From the NCBI GenBank assembly GCA_963664585.2, contig CAXXEO010000005.1, positions 87,103 through 151,102 of the forward strand: DNA of 64,000 nucleotides, written 5' to 3'. The notes under the pieces are model-generated. The model was not told the DNA's origin and made no database searches. It worked only from the letters and a program-made list of their open reading frames with translations. A program made the position numbers and the translations under genes. This DNA comes from G963664585 sp963664585. Lineage in GTDB: Bacteria; Bacillota; Clostridia; Oscillospirales; Ruminococcaceae. Of the stretch, positions 48,502 through 58,500 are shown piece by piece (the stretch's first letter is position 1; the number at the start of each line of letters is the position of its first letter).

Positions 48502-49554
48502 GCTACATTGTCAAGCCAAATGCGACAGTTCGAGCAGAAAGAGCTGGGAAGGTGTATTCCAATTAAGACATTTTCGGGGTCTGTTGTTTATAAGCAGAAG
48601 AGAAGAAGATAGGTTTTGATGAGAAACAGTGGACAGAACAGTACCTTTCGGAAAGAACTCTCTGAGCAAACCGTTACCGTACTCATTGCTTCCTCTCTGA
48701 CGCGGACAATATGGATCAGCGAAATAAAGAGTTAAGCCTAGATCTTTCTGGATTACATCATAACAGGCAAATTCACCGCCACGATCTGTTGTTGCTGTTT
48801 TGAATGTGCCTTGTGGCAATAAAGTGTGCAGGTGCTTGATTGCAGCTTCCATGGAAGCTGCCGTTCGATCAGGAATGGGAACGGCTGTATAGAACCTTGT
48901 TTTTCGTTCCACAAAGGTGGCCAAGCAACTACTGGAACCCCTAGAGGAAACCACCGTATCAAGTTCCCAATGCCCAAATGTTTCTCTGGTATATACCTCT
49001 TTCGGTCTCTTGCGGATAGAAGTACCACGAGCATAATGCGCAAGATTTTTACAGCTTCTCTTTTTTTCCATTACGGCGCAGCACATCTGCGGTGAGTCCG
49101 TTCAGTCGTCCGGCATAAAGCCAGTTGTATATTGTTTTAAAGCTCAGTTGGCTTGAAGTAACGGTATGTGATATTTGTTCTGGCGACCAGGTCTCTTTCA
49201 GCTTTTCTGCCACAACTGCGCACAACTCCTCGTTCCATTTCCCTTGAGGTTTGCTGTTGTGCCGTTTCTTCTGGTAATCCAGTTGTGCTTCTTCTGCGTT
49301 ATACGCTCGGGCACCGTAAAAACGTTTCAATTCTCTAGCGATACTGCTGTGTGACATCCCAGACGTGATGCGATTTTCCGGGTCGTATATCCGATTTGAC
49401 GGAGTTCCTCTATCTTTCCTCGTTCGAATGTTGTAAAATGGTGGTGGCTCATGGCTGCCTCCTTGTGTGAATGTTGTTGTTGCAAACTCTATTCTACACG
49501 TTTTGGCTGCCTTGGGCTATCTTTTTTCTGTCGCATTTCATTTTACAATGTAGC
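48502..49554 (-). mobile_element. IS30-family insertion sequence, decayed (copy 2)
   Basis: Also 1053 bp, with the same 27-bp ends and nearly identical sequence to 13904-14956, flanked by AATT duplications. Relative to the host repeat it sits at the same base and in the same orientation as copy 1. Confidence 0.95.
48511..49452 (-). pseudogene. IS30-family transposase with two frameshifts
   Basis: Compared with the intact transposase at 14006-14947, this copy lacks one base near 49357 (GGGATGTCACACAG versus GGGATGTCGCCACAG) and has one extra A in the A run near 49066-49072. The N-terminal, middle and C-terminal parts are thus in different frames, although total length is unchanged. The DDE residues remain in the last part. 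Confidence 0.92.
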
Positions 49555-49562
49555 AATTGGCT

Positions 49563-49664
49563 ATAGCAATTCCAAGAATAAAGTGGAATGAGCTTTGTAC
49601 TCTCCCCTGCCTCCAGCGTGGGAGAGTACATCCTATTTTCAGTTCTTATTTGAAATTGCTATAA
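49563..49664. repeat. Family C palindromic repeat (copy 2)
   Basis: Outer ends TAGCAATTC and AAATTGCTAT, inner hairpin GTACTCTCCC/GGGAGAGTAC, same layout as 41647-41749. It directly abuts the right end of the IS30-split family A repeat, so two repeats and an insertion sequence are nested here. Confidence 0.8.
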
Positions 49665-49706
49665 TGTGAACTATAAAAAGAAACAAGTGGCAATACGATG
49701 CTAATT

Positions 49707-50753
49707 TTATTTACTTGAGGGGATTTTAAACCCTTCGCAATGATTTTGAAATACGTATTTTCTTTGGGCCCAAAAGCTAAACAGATAAATTGACGCTTCA
49801 GTAAGGAGCTTAGCAGGTATTAAAGAAACCCCTAACAACTTATGATAGCTAAAGATGATACAGTAGTTCGCTAAAAGTATGGATACAGCAAGCAGGATAT
49901 ATTTGGATAAGGATTTTGAACCCTTTACTTTTGATTCGGCTGCAAAAACGAACTGCCTGTTCAGTATATAATTCAATGCTGTGCTGATACAGCGTGCGCC
50001 GGCTACCGATATCAAAAGGTTGTCGGTGATACGTGAAAACAGAAGAAGAAATATAAAATCGACAAGTGCAGATAAGATCGAGGACATAGAAAACTTTATA
50101 ATAGGAAGATAGACTCTAACACTGTCTATGAAAGGCCGGAAGGTTGTGCGATGCCGTCCCTCTGGATATACCGTTTCAATCTCCACCTCTCTTATATTAT
50201 ATCCGTCTTTGACTGCATTGAGGAGCACGTTTATCTCATATTCAAAGCGATTGCCCGGGATTTGGCATAACCACCTAAAGAAACTTGCGGAGTAGCCCCT
50301 AAGCCCCGTTTGGGTGTCCAGCAGCTTTTGCCCGCTGGCTAAATAAAAAAACTGTTTTGTCATTTCATTCCCCAACCTGCTTTTCCAGGGAATCTTACCG
50401 GTAAAGCGCCGGGAGCCGAGTATTACCGCTTCAGGTGTCTTTCGCACTTGTCCGGCTATTTTGAGAATGTCCTCGGGAAGGTGTTGCCCGTCCGCATCAG
50501 CGCACACAATACCATCATCTTCGCCCCGATCCATAAGGTACCGGATACCGGTTTTCAATGCACAGCCCTTCCCCATGTTCAGCGGATGCTTGAGTATGGT
50601 GCAGCCGTTACCGGAGCATCGATCAAATATCGGTTTCGCCTGTGGTGAGCTGCCGTCATCAACAATTAAAATCGCAAATTCCAACTCTTTGAGTCGACTC
50701 ACCAGCTCCGGCAAGCGTTCGTGGGGATTAAATGCCGGTATAAGAATCGTCAT
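49707..50753 (-). CDS. Family 2 glycosyltransferase with C-terminal GtrA-like membrane domain
   Basis: 348 residues. Residues 1-210 are a GT2 catalytic domain (TILIPAFNPHERLPELV, ILIVDDGSS, CADADGQHLPEDI with the nucleotide-sugar DxD, QTGLRGYSASFFRWL). Residues 215-335 contain four membrane helices of the GtrA type (SSILSALVDFIFLLLFS, ALNYILNRQFVF). Such fusions make or flip polyprenyl-linked sugars for surface polymers. It follows immediately on a truncated glycosidase-like gene on the same strand. Confidence 0.9.
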   Translation of the reverse strand: MTILIPAFNPHERLPELVSRLKELEFAILIVDDGSSPQAKPIFDRCSGNGCTILKHPLNMGKGCALKTGIRYLMDRGEDDGIVCADADGQHLPEDILKIAGQVRKTPEAVILGSRRFTGKIPWKSRLGNEMTKQFFYLASGQKLLDTQTGLRGYSASFFRWLCQIPGNRFEYEINVLLNAVKDGYNIREVEIETVYPEGRHRTTFRPFIDSVRVYLPIIKFSMSSILSALVDFIFLLLFSRITDNLLISVAGARCISTALNYILNRQFVFAAESKVKGSKSLSKYILLAVSILLANYCIIFSYHKLLGVSLIPAKLLTEASIYLFSFWAQRKYVFQNHCEGFKIPSSK

Positions 50754-50755
50754 GC

Positions 50756-51113
50756 TTACACCCCTCCAACATAGATGATATCGCTTGTTCCCCGCTCTTT
50801 GCCAGTACCGAGTGGATTGTTGACCACACGGCCGTTAAAGTACATGGTGGACGATCCTCCACCATCCAGATTGTATGCCTGCGTGCATCCATATGAGGCA
50901 AATAGTTGAGCAAATTCATTTAAAGTCATGCCCTTGCTATACCCTGTAGAGCGGCCATCCACAATAATAAACAGAAAATGATTGCTGTCAATAATCCCTA
51001 TGCCCGTTCTGGGATTGGCACTGTTTATTTCTCGATTGCCAAAATTTTTGTCGATTTCAATATGACTAAAGTCGGTGGTAACAACACCGTCTGCAACAAG
51101 TGCCTTGTATCAT
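50756..51113 (-). pseudogene. Phosphodiester glycosidase (NAGPA-like) C-terminal fragment
   Basis: The open frame from about 51094 to 50756 gives a typical C-terminal piece of phosphodiester glycosidase family proteins: NPRTGIGIIDSNHFLFIIVD, GRSTGYSKGMTLNEFAQLF and YNLDGGGSSTMYFNG. The N-terminal two thirds are missing. A possible start (ATG 51113, with AGGTGAT upstream) is in a different frame. It is best read as a decayed remnant of a gene that once preceded the glycosyltransferase. Between 51114 and 51592 there is only a family A repeat and AT-rich sequence. Confidence 0.7.
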
Positions 51114-51317
51114 TTGATCACCTGCCGTTTTATTGTTTTATCAATATCTTATCACTGTTCTTATCATACTGGCTTAATGTGATGAACAGATAAGAGCAAG
51201 TTGAATTTGTGTTGATAAAAAATACACCCCGACGCATTAACCTGCTGCGCCGGTTAAAACGAACGGGGCTATTAATATGACTAAGTCCTATTTGAATGAT
51301 ATTGGATTTACACCCTA

Positions 51318-51423
51318 TATAGCCAATTAACTTAAAAACTGGCTATATTTAAAACGTCATTTTCTTCCCCCGCCTTCGGCGGGGGAAGAAATCACAAGCT
51401 TGTTTTCAAATTAATCAACTATA
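51318..51423. repeat. Family A repeat (copy A10), reverse
   Basis: Complete reverse copy: TATAGCCAATTAACTT at the left with an unoccupied IS30 target, hairpin, and TTAATCAACTATA at the right. Confidence 0.93.
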
Positions 51424-51592
51424 TCTCCTGCCTTTTGCAGTGGATACAGAGAAATCATTATCGTCTAAATTATGTTATGTATAGGAGCTTTGTGATATGT
51501 GATTTCCGAACAATCTATACTTGAGAAAAACGAATTTTACTTATTTTCGCTGATTTCTACATATCGGTTTATAAGCTGAGTTTTGAATCCTA

Positions 51593-52276
51593 TCATACAC
51601 TTTTGGCAGAGGTCCCTGTCAAACGACACCATGCAATCAAACGATGGGTAGGATTGAGCACAGGGGTGCAGGTGATCAAGGTTAAAATCGAGTTTTCACC
51701 CTCTTGTGGCTCTGTCACCCATACCGCCTCAGGCGTAACTTCGAAGATATTGTAGCATTCGTAGGTATAGATATTCTGATCGTCTTCGACAATCACTTTG
51801 TCACCGTTTTCAAGTTTGTTTAAATAGCGAAATGGATGCATGATCACATAATTGCGATGTCCCGCCAGAACACAATTGCCCTGCTGTCCCGGGAGAGCAG
51901 TCCCACCCACATGGCCTACCCCATAAAAGAGCTCGTTTTCACTGCCTTCCACCACGTTTTCCGAAACAGAAATTTTTGGCAGCTTGATACTTCCAAGGCG
52001 CTTGATATTCATTGTCGGACGTGCACTGAAAAAACCAGGAGGTGTTGGAAGCGCCGCTATTGGTTCTTCAGAGCTTTGCGCAGGTTCACTCCCTGTTGTG
52101 GCGGCTTCAGGCAGTGGTTTGGGGTCGGCAAGCTCGTCAGACAGATTGATACCAAAGCGCGACAGAACAAGCCGCCAAGGGTAATTTACCGCTTCATAAC
52201 CGGCACCAATCACAAATAGAAGAACGCCAACAGTAATAAGAAAGTTGGATAAAAATCTTCTGATTTTATACTTCAT
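51593..52276 (-). CDS. srtD: Class D-like sortase
   Basis: 227 residues: a short cytosolic tail, one membrane helix (LITVGVLLFVIGAGYEAV), a Pro-rich linker and the sortase barrel. Catalytic residues are His in LAGHRN, Cys in TLITCTP and Arg near the end (THRLIAWCRL). It joins LPxTG-like proteins to the cell wall or to each other. The ATG at 52276 is preferred because GGAGG lies just upstream; longer versions lack a site. The likely substrate is the LPNSG protein encoded 223 bp upstream on the same strand. Confidence 0.9.
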   Translation of the reverse strand: MKYKIRRFLSNFLITVGVLLFVIGAGYEAVNYPWRLVLSRFGINLSDELADPKPLPEAATTGSEPAQSSEEPIAALPTPPGFFSARPTMNIKRLGSIKLPKISVSENVVEGSENELFYGVGHVGGTALPGQQGNCVLAGHRNYVIMHPFRYLNKLENGDKVIVEDDQNIYTYECYNIFEVTPEAVWVTEPQEGENSILTLITCTPVLNPTHRLIAWCRLTGTSAKSV

Positions 52277-52322
52277 GAGAGCCTCCAATAGAATCATCCG
52301 TAAAATATTAGGTGCACCGTTA

Positions 52323-52398
52323 TATAGTTGATTATCTTGAAAACAAGCTATATATAAAACGTCATTTTCTTCCCCTGCCTTCGGCGGGGGAATATACA
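52323..52398. repeat. Chimeric repeat (copy A11): family A arms with family B-like hairpin end
   Basis: Starts TATAGTTGATTATCTTG, jumps after AAACAAGC to TATATATAAAACGTCATTTTC (the opposite arm of family A in reverse), then hairpin, and leaves as GGGGGAATATACAAT, which is family B-like. Looks like a recombination product. Confidence 0.75.
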
Positions 52399-52499
52399 AT
52401 AACAGTATCAATTCATATATTTAAGGAGCCACTCTATTTGTTGAGCAGCTCCTTTTTTTGCGAAATTTAAACTCTCGAAAACTCTACAGAAATATCAGA

Positions 52500-53234
52500 T
52501 CATTTCGGGTCTTTTCGCCAGATGATTCCTCCGGCCACCAAGGCTACACCGCCAAGCATGAGCGATCCCACGGGGAATCCGCCCGAATTTGGCAGATTGG
52601 CAAGCGGCACTTTCGTATCCCCCGCTATGCTGACAAGCGGCACGCCGTTATCATTCAGCTTGACGAGCGAACCCCAGATATCCTTCTCGTCTTTATCATC
52701 GCCGCCGCCATTGTGATTCTCCGTAACAATTTCTTCACAGGAAAAAACCCATTTGACCTTTGCGATAGCTCCCTGAAATTCATTACCCATTGTTACAGGT
52801 ACTTTAAGCGCTGCGGTAATCTTGCCGGACTGATTATTCTGGTAGGAACCCAGAGGGATATTGGCCCCCTCCGATGTGCCTGAAGCCTTGCCGGAATAAA
52901 TTACGCTTTGTGTCCCATCCGGTTTTGTAAGCGTCAGCGTGAGCTCAAGAATATCCAGCAGCTCTTGATTAGTCTCGGCGACTGCTTCTGTGCGCAGATA
53001 AAGACGAAGTGCGTATCCGCTGGTGTTGTTGATGTTGATCAGCTGATCCACTTGTGCACCGGGGACCAGATTTTTAAAATTTTGGAACAAATCATCGCCC
53101 GGGACGGTAACAAACTTGTGTGTGCTGTCAACCGTCACCCCACTATCCAGACCTGCGGCGTTGACCGCTATTCCGGAAAGAAGCATTGACGCCACAAGGG
53201 AACAGGCAAACACCAGTTGTAATAGTCTTTTCAT
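52500..53234 (-). CDS. Secreted surface protein with LPNSG sorting signal
   Basis: 244 residues. A signal peptide (LLQLVFACSLVASMLLSGIAVNA) precedes a beta-rich TasA-like region (FVTVPGDDLFQNFKNLVPGA and ALRLYLRTEAV). A charged linker (GGGDDKDEKD) and the wall-sorting signal follow: LPNSG, hydrophobic stretch and the tail WRKDPK. LPNSG is a permitted sortase motif variant. Together with the sortase gene downstream it is the probable anchor of the fibre made by the upstream proteins. The start at 53234 follows AGGA by nine bases. The 457-bp gap upstream (53235-53691) holds the terminator at 53639 and no gene. Confidence 0.88.
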   Translation of the reverse strand: MKRLLQLVFACSLVASMLLSGIAVNAAGLDSGVTVDSTHKFVTVPGDDLFQNFKNLVPGAQVDQLININNTSGYALRLYLRTEAVAETNQELLDILELTLTLTKPDGTQSVIYSGKASGTSEGANIPLGSYQNNQSGKITAALKVPVTMGNEFQGAIAKVKWVFSCEEIVTENHNGGGDDKDEKDIWGSLVKLNDNGVPLVSIAGDTKVPLANLPNSGGFPVGSLMLGGVALVAGGIIWRKDPK

Positions 53235-53638
53235 TGCATCATTCCTTTCCGCCCACGCCTGCTGCAAGGCATTTTAGAAATATTGAAGATAATCTTGTGA
53301 TCTATGGTTTATACAGGGGTATTTGAGTTGCAGAAAAATAGGAATGTAAACAAAAGATAAAGGACAGCAATGTTATAATAATCGACTTTGGGAACTCGCC
53401 TTTGCAATATTTTAACAGTTGCCTTGCTAACATTATCTTACAATTCTTTTGGAAAATCAAGGACTATAATTTGATTTAATCATTTAGCTTAAAATCAACG
53501 TATCCCATACGTTTTCATATGTGGCCGAACTGTCTCTGTCGGCGTACTGTATGGTACGAGAACCCCAAGTAAAGAAGAACAGTCGCAGTAAGGACAGTTT
53601 TCTTTTTCATGGATTATGTCCTCTTCATTCGATTAGTT

Positions 53639-53667
53639 CCTGCCGCCGCACTTATACGGCGGCAGGA
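53639..53667 (-). terminator. Hairpin after the second TasA-like gene
   Basis: CCTGCCGCCG and CGGCGGCAGG form a perfect 10-bp stem 25 bp after the stop codon; the T tract is weak. Confidence 0.65.
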
Positions 53668-53691
53668 GAACTGATGTACAATTAGTTTATG

Positions 53692-54342
53692 TTAAAAAGC
53701 AGAAGCGAATGTAGCTGCAAATGCAGAAGCTTCTGGAGTTGCACCAGTGAAGCCCTCAGACTGCACAACATAAGCGTTCACAACGATGCTGAAGTTAGCA
53801 CCGAGATTGGCCAGCGTTAGCATTTGGTCATTGGTAGCAGTGCCAGCTATTGTAATCGAGGTGTACAGGTCACCTAAATTTGTATTATTTGTGCTGTTGG
53901 GAATTACAGCGCCGTTATTATATTTGTAGTAAATTTTGGTTGTAGTTGCATTGCTAGTAGTGCTCACAATAGCGTCGCCCCACAGTGTCGGGTTGGGAGC
54001 GGTAAAGGTCACAAAGGTGTTGGCGGCATTGTTGGGCTTCAGGTTGGAACCATTATAAAGCGCGGTGGGCATGGTCACAACCATACGCGCATAACAGGCT
54101 TCGCTGTCCGCTGTAATGGTGATCTCAGGGTCCTTTGCAATGACTCTGCTTGGTGCTATGGTCCTGGCTGCGGCAGAACCGCTGCTGTCCCAGTTGGTCT
54201 CGGACAGGGACGCGCCGATCTTACCAACAGTAAATGTATTGGTCTTGGTAGCGTCCGCGGTGAAGTAAGCGAGGGTTCCACCGATAACGAGCATTGCGCA
54301 TACGGTAACAGCGGCGACGGCGAGTAAAAGTTTCGATTTCAT
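53692..54342 (-). CDS. TasA/CalY-like fibre subunit with SipW-dependent signal peptide (216 aa)
   Basis: The N-terminus KSKLLLAVAAVTVCAMLVIG followed by GTLAYFTADATKTNTFTVG is the SipW-dependent signal seen in TasA and camelysin. The mature part is Thr/Asn-rich beta sequence with no cysteines (NTFVTFTAPNPTLWGDAIV, YYKYNNGAVIPNSTNNTN). TAGGAGG precedes the ATG. It lies 84 bp after a second such gene and in the same run as SipW. In Bacillus such proteins form matrix fibres; a similar role here is inferred. Confidence 0.88.
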   Translation of the reverse strand: MKSKLLLAVAAVTVCAMLVIGGTLAYFTADATKTNTFTVGKIGASLSETNWDSSGSAAARTIAPSRVIAKDPEITITADSEACYARMVVTMPTALYNGSNLKPNNAANTFVTFTAPNPTLWGDAIVSTTSNATTTKIYYKYNNGAVIPNSTNNTNLGDLYTSITIAGTATNDQMLTLANLGANFSIVVNAYVVQSEGFTGATPEASAFAATFASAF

Positions 54343-54426
54343 TGTAGTTGCCTCCTAATTTTTTTTAATATTTTTATATTCTTTAACCGCGTTTTATTGG
54401 CGGCAGGGAAACGAATGTAAAGGGGA

Positions 54427-55008
54427 TCAAATGGTGGGATTAAAACCCCAAGCATCTAGTGCTGCGCCACCCTCGGCCTGCACCGCATCCGCAATCACCT
54501 GGATTTCCAGATGGGCACCTGTGGGCACCGCAGAGTTGACGGTAACATTTTTCATCAGCGACTCGGTCAAGTTGCCCGGTGCAACAGGTAGCTTGTAGTA
54601 GTAGTAACCGTCATCCTTCAATATCCAGTTAGTACTTGTATCTGCTAGGACAAGAGTGACAGGGACCGCTGCGCTGCTGTCATCGGCATAGCGCCAAGTC
54701 GGCACCACTCGAGCCCGTATACAGGCCGGAACCGCCCGACCAGCGGGGGTATCGAGATTTTTAATCTGCACATCCTTAGTAACGGTCTGGCCCGTAGAGG
54801 TAATGGGGACGAAATCTTTGCTGCCGCCCTCAATGGGGGTCAGACCTCCATTTTCTACGATGCCAATGTTGACAAGTCCTACTGTAAAGGTGTTGTTCGC
54901 CTGTTCCGCGTTGCTCAGCCAGGCAAGCGAACCGCCTATCCCGGTGATCGCCAGCACCGCCAGCAAACCGGCCAGAAGAAGGACCCTTCTTTTTTTGTTC
55001 ACGCTCAT
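54427..55008 (-). CDS. TasA/CalY-like fibre subunit with SipW-dependent signal peptide (193 aa)
   Basis: The signal region reads RRVLLLAGLLAVLAITGIG then GSLAWLSNAEQANNTFTVG, the same form as in the neighbouring 216-aa protein. The mature part has a DUF-like TasA fold signature (FVPITSTGQTVTKDVQIKN, ACIRARVVPTWRY, YYYYKLPVAPGNLTESL). Its start overlaps the stop of the sipW gene by four bases, so translation is coupled and the substrate is made together with its peptidase. Confidence 0.88.
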   Translation of the reverse strand: MSVNKKRRVLLLAGLLAVLAITGIGGSLAWLSNAEQANNTFTVGLVNIGIVENGGLTPIEGGSKDFVPITSTGQTVTKDVQIKNLDTPAGRAVPACIRARVVPTWRYADDSSAAVPVTLVLADTSTNWILKDDGYYYYKLPVAPGNLTESLMKNVTVNSAVPTGAHLEIQVIADAVQAEGGAALDAWGFNPTI

Positions 55009-55538
55009 CCCTCCAATTTACTGTTTGATGTGGCTTCCTCTTTTTTTTCAAGTTTCGCAAATATATCGGGTAGAAACGTGAGGATCACCAAGGTAACCAG
55101 AATTGTAACTGTAATGATCATCCCCGGTGTGGTGCTCATATACGCTGACATATAGCCCAGATAGGGGATCGCAAATATGGGTTTTCCAATCAGGTTTTTA
55201 AAGTAAACAGGGCTCATATCCTCGGCATTGTTGGCATCGCCCTTGGTATAGAAATATTGTTTTTCACTGTCGATGCGAACCACCCGGTGCGTTGCCACCA
55301 CCAACTGTTCATTGAGAACGAAGGTGACAGGGTCGCCTACCTTGATCTGCGCGGGCTGGCTCTTTTTGACATAAATCAGGCTGCCCACGTGATAAGTTGG
55401 TTCCATACTGCCGCTGAGTACCGTGTAAGGCTGCATACCAATGATCCGGGGGAAAACCACCATCGCACACAGGGCCACCAAGAGGATCACCAGAAGCGTG
55501 GAAACAATTTTGCCGAAGTTTTTCATCGCTTTATTCAC
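55005..55538 (-). CDS. sipW: Signal peptidase I, SipW (ER) type
   Basis: 177 residues: N-terminal membrane helix (VSTLLVILLVALCAMVVFP), catalytic serine in VLSGSMEPTYHVGSLIYVKK, and the conserved His in VVATHRVVRID in place of the Lys of ordinary signal peptidase I, then YTKGDANNAEDMSP and a C-terminal membrane helix (MIITVTILVTLVILTFL). This type removes the signals of TasA-like proteins. It sits between the VWA adhesin gene (28 bp upstream) and two TasA-like genes, in one operon. Confidence 0.94.
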   Translation of the reverse strand: MNKAMKNFGKIVSTLLVILLVALCAMVVFPRIIGMQPYTVLSGSMEPTYHVGSLIYVKKSQPAQIKVGDPVTFVLNEQLVVATHRVVRIDSEKQYFYTKGDANNAEDMSPVYFKNLIGKPIFAIPYLGYMSAYMSTTPGMIITVTILVTLVILTFLPDIFAKLEKKEEATSNSKLEG

Positions 55539-55566
55539 ATTTTGCCTCCGTATATTGCCTCATGGG

Positions 55567-58500
55567 TTAAGCCATTGACGACGTGATAAACTGGTTGACC
55601 GCATAAGTTGTGTCTCCAAACCATTTTTGGTTTGTGAGGTGATTGATGAAGATGGTGGATTTCGTTACTACACCATTCACTCGTGAGTCGTTTTGGCCAA
55701 AGATGATCGGGCTGTTGGTGTTCTGCAAACTGTATCTCCACGAGCCACCTGTTTCTTCTGTGACTGTGTAGGTGCCCACTTTCAGACCGCTGATCGTCCG
55801 GGATTTTGTATTGGCATCGGTTGCGTTAAAGTTAATGACCTCATAGAAGGTCTCGGTGGTGAGGCCACTGGTGCGCACGATTTTGAATACAAAACTCTGT
55901 GCGGCGTTGACACTGGCTTCAGCCGGATATTTGCTGTCAATCGTTTTGTTGAGTGTCAGCTTACCAGATACGACGTTTACGGTAACGATTGGAGTGAGGT
56001 TGCTCGCTGCATTTCCTGTAGCTATCACAGTATCATCTGAGGTAATGGATGGAGTTCCGGCATTGTAGGCAACGGTCACATTGACCTTGCTGGTGCCTGA
56101 GAACGCCGTAGGTGTATACTCGTAAAGGTGTGTTGGAAGTGTTCCAAGGCCTGCACCGTCGGTGCCCGAGAGAGCTGCCGTGTAAAGAAGCCTTGTCTTG
56201 TAGGTCGACCAGTGAGTGGCCCAGCCCTCGGAGGCATAGGTTGTGCTCAGACCGGTAATCGTGCCATCGGGTGCTGCAGGAGCCAACGCTGCGCTGAAAT
56301 CTTGCTGGGTGGGCTGTGCGTTTGCAACTGTCTCGCCAAGGAAGAGGTTATATTCTGCACTGCCAAATGTGGGGGTAACCACGTTGACGGTGTAGGTACC
56401 GGTCTTGTTGAGTGGGGCGGCAACAGTTCCGACGGTGGAGATGCCGCTTGTAGGATTATAGATCGTGCCAACGGGTGCGCCAGTGGGTCTGAAGTCCTTC
56501 GGCTGCACCGTGGCAGAAAGGTTGTAAGCGGTAGTAGATGACGGTTTCTCGCTTGTCAGCGTTGTGACTGGCGTACCGCCGCAGGTCCAAGCATAGGCCA
56601 CCGAGTAATCCGTAAGATCTGGGAGCATGGCAAGTTGAGCGGTTGCATTGTCATCCGGTACGTTTTCGCCGAGAAGGATGTAGTCAACCGCAGGTGTTGT
56701 GCTAAACTTCATCGGCACGTTCACCAACGGGTTCGGAAAGCTGCCGATGTTAGTCATGGTGCCACTGCTGTTTACATAGACACCGGTGATGTTGGCAATA
56801 TTGGTGGGTACGTTGTTACCACCAACGAAGCTGTCCTTCGCCTTGACATACACCGAGCCGTGGAAGGTACTGGCCAGCTTACTAGTTTGAGGGTCAGGAG
56901 GCGAGATCTCTTGATCATGCCACAGCACATAGGTGTTGGTACCATCCGACATGACGGTGCCATCATGATCTCCATTTTCAATGATGGCGTTCACGCCAAG
57001 TTCCACGCCACTTGTTGGATTGACGATTTTGAAGTCAGGATCGATATAATCCCTGATATCCACATGTGAAACCGTCTGGCCCGCCTGTGTGGTAATACTG
57101 GTGAAAATTGCGTTTAGAGTACTCACCGAGTCTGCGGTGAGGTAATAGCCATTGCTGTCAGATGGTGCGTAAGTATAACCGCTGGCCTGCGCCGCGCTGT
57201 CCTTTGTCGCGCTGGAAGTGCGCCACATGTACTGGTGTACGCTGTTGTTCACATTGCTTGGGAAGACGCCGAGTGTGTAGACGGTAGCGCCGTTACCCTT
57301 TAGGCTATCGCCGGGGTTATTAATACCGCTGCTGCCTCCCATGCTAACATTGGTGGTGGTGACCGTCGATGTACGATCACCCTTCAGCACCTTGGCCCAA
57401 CGCATGGCAGAAGTAGCCACATCATTGTCAAAAGTGTCGCTTGTAGTCGGCACGCCGTCGGTAAACATAATTACCACGCGGTTGCGGCCGGTGGCGTTGT
57501 CTGCCGCAAAGATGCCCTGAGCCGTCTTTATGCCCATATCGGCCCTTGTGGCGCCGCCAGCATTCAAGCCGTTGATTGCATTAGTAATGCCGCTATTCAG
57601 AGTAGTGCCGGATTTGACCGGTAGTAGAGTGCTGGTTACATTGGTTGAGCCGCTGGCAAAGGAAACCACTGCCACTTTGCTTTGGTCAGAGACTGTATAA
57701 ATTTTTTGGGTAAAGTCGTTGGCCGCTTTTTTCAGTGCGTCGAGTTTTGTGATATAAAATTCCTTTGCTTTAGGACTGTCTGAATCTGTATCGCCTTTAT
57801 CTGTATTTGCATTACTGCTTTCATATTTTACATAACGCTTATAAGAAATAATAAACCAATCCCAATAATACCAAGTATTTCCACTATCATGCCGAATCTG
57901 CTCGTAGCCACCGCCTACTTTAACATAATAAGTACTGCTGGTATTGGGGCTCGTGGCAATCTGAGAAAGAGGAGCTTTGAAATTATCTTCCATACTTCCT
58001 GAAGTATCAAGCACCATGACAATATCAACAGGGACGCTGTTGGTAACAGGAATCGAGGTGGCCTCCGCCGTGAGATCCAATTTGAATATCTGACGGCCAC
58101 TATCATCTTGGGGGTCGTCGCCCGAAACTATGGCGGTCTTATTCAATATAAGGCCGTTCTGAGGAGTCACATACGCAGCCATAGTTGACGGTCCAGAGCG
58201 CGACATCATCATACGCGACTTCACCGCTGTCGTCTGTTTGATGATCGGGCCGACTTCGGTCGAGGATGCCGGATAATATGCCTGACTCTCTTCTAACAGA
58301 GTATAATACAGGTTTAATATTTGATTGAGGTCTTTTAATTCCTGAACCGTCAAAGGCTCATCTTTGTTTGTTTTTTGTACAAGAACAATTTCATCGCCCG
58401 AGCTGCTGGAGGACTTGGTGCTGCTGGAAGACTCTGTGCTGCTTGAGGACTTTGTACTGCTCGAGGACTCTGTGCTGCTCGAGGACTCTGTGCTGCTCGA

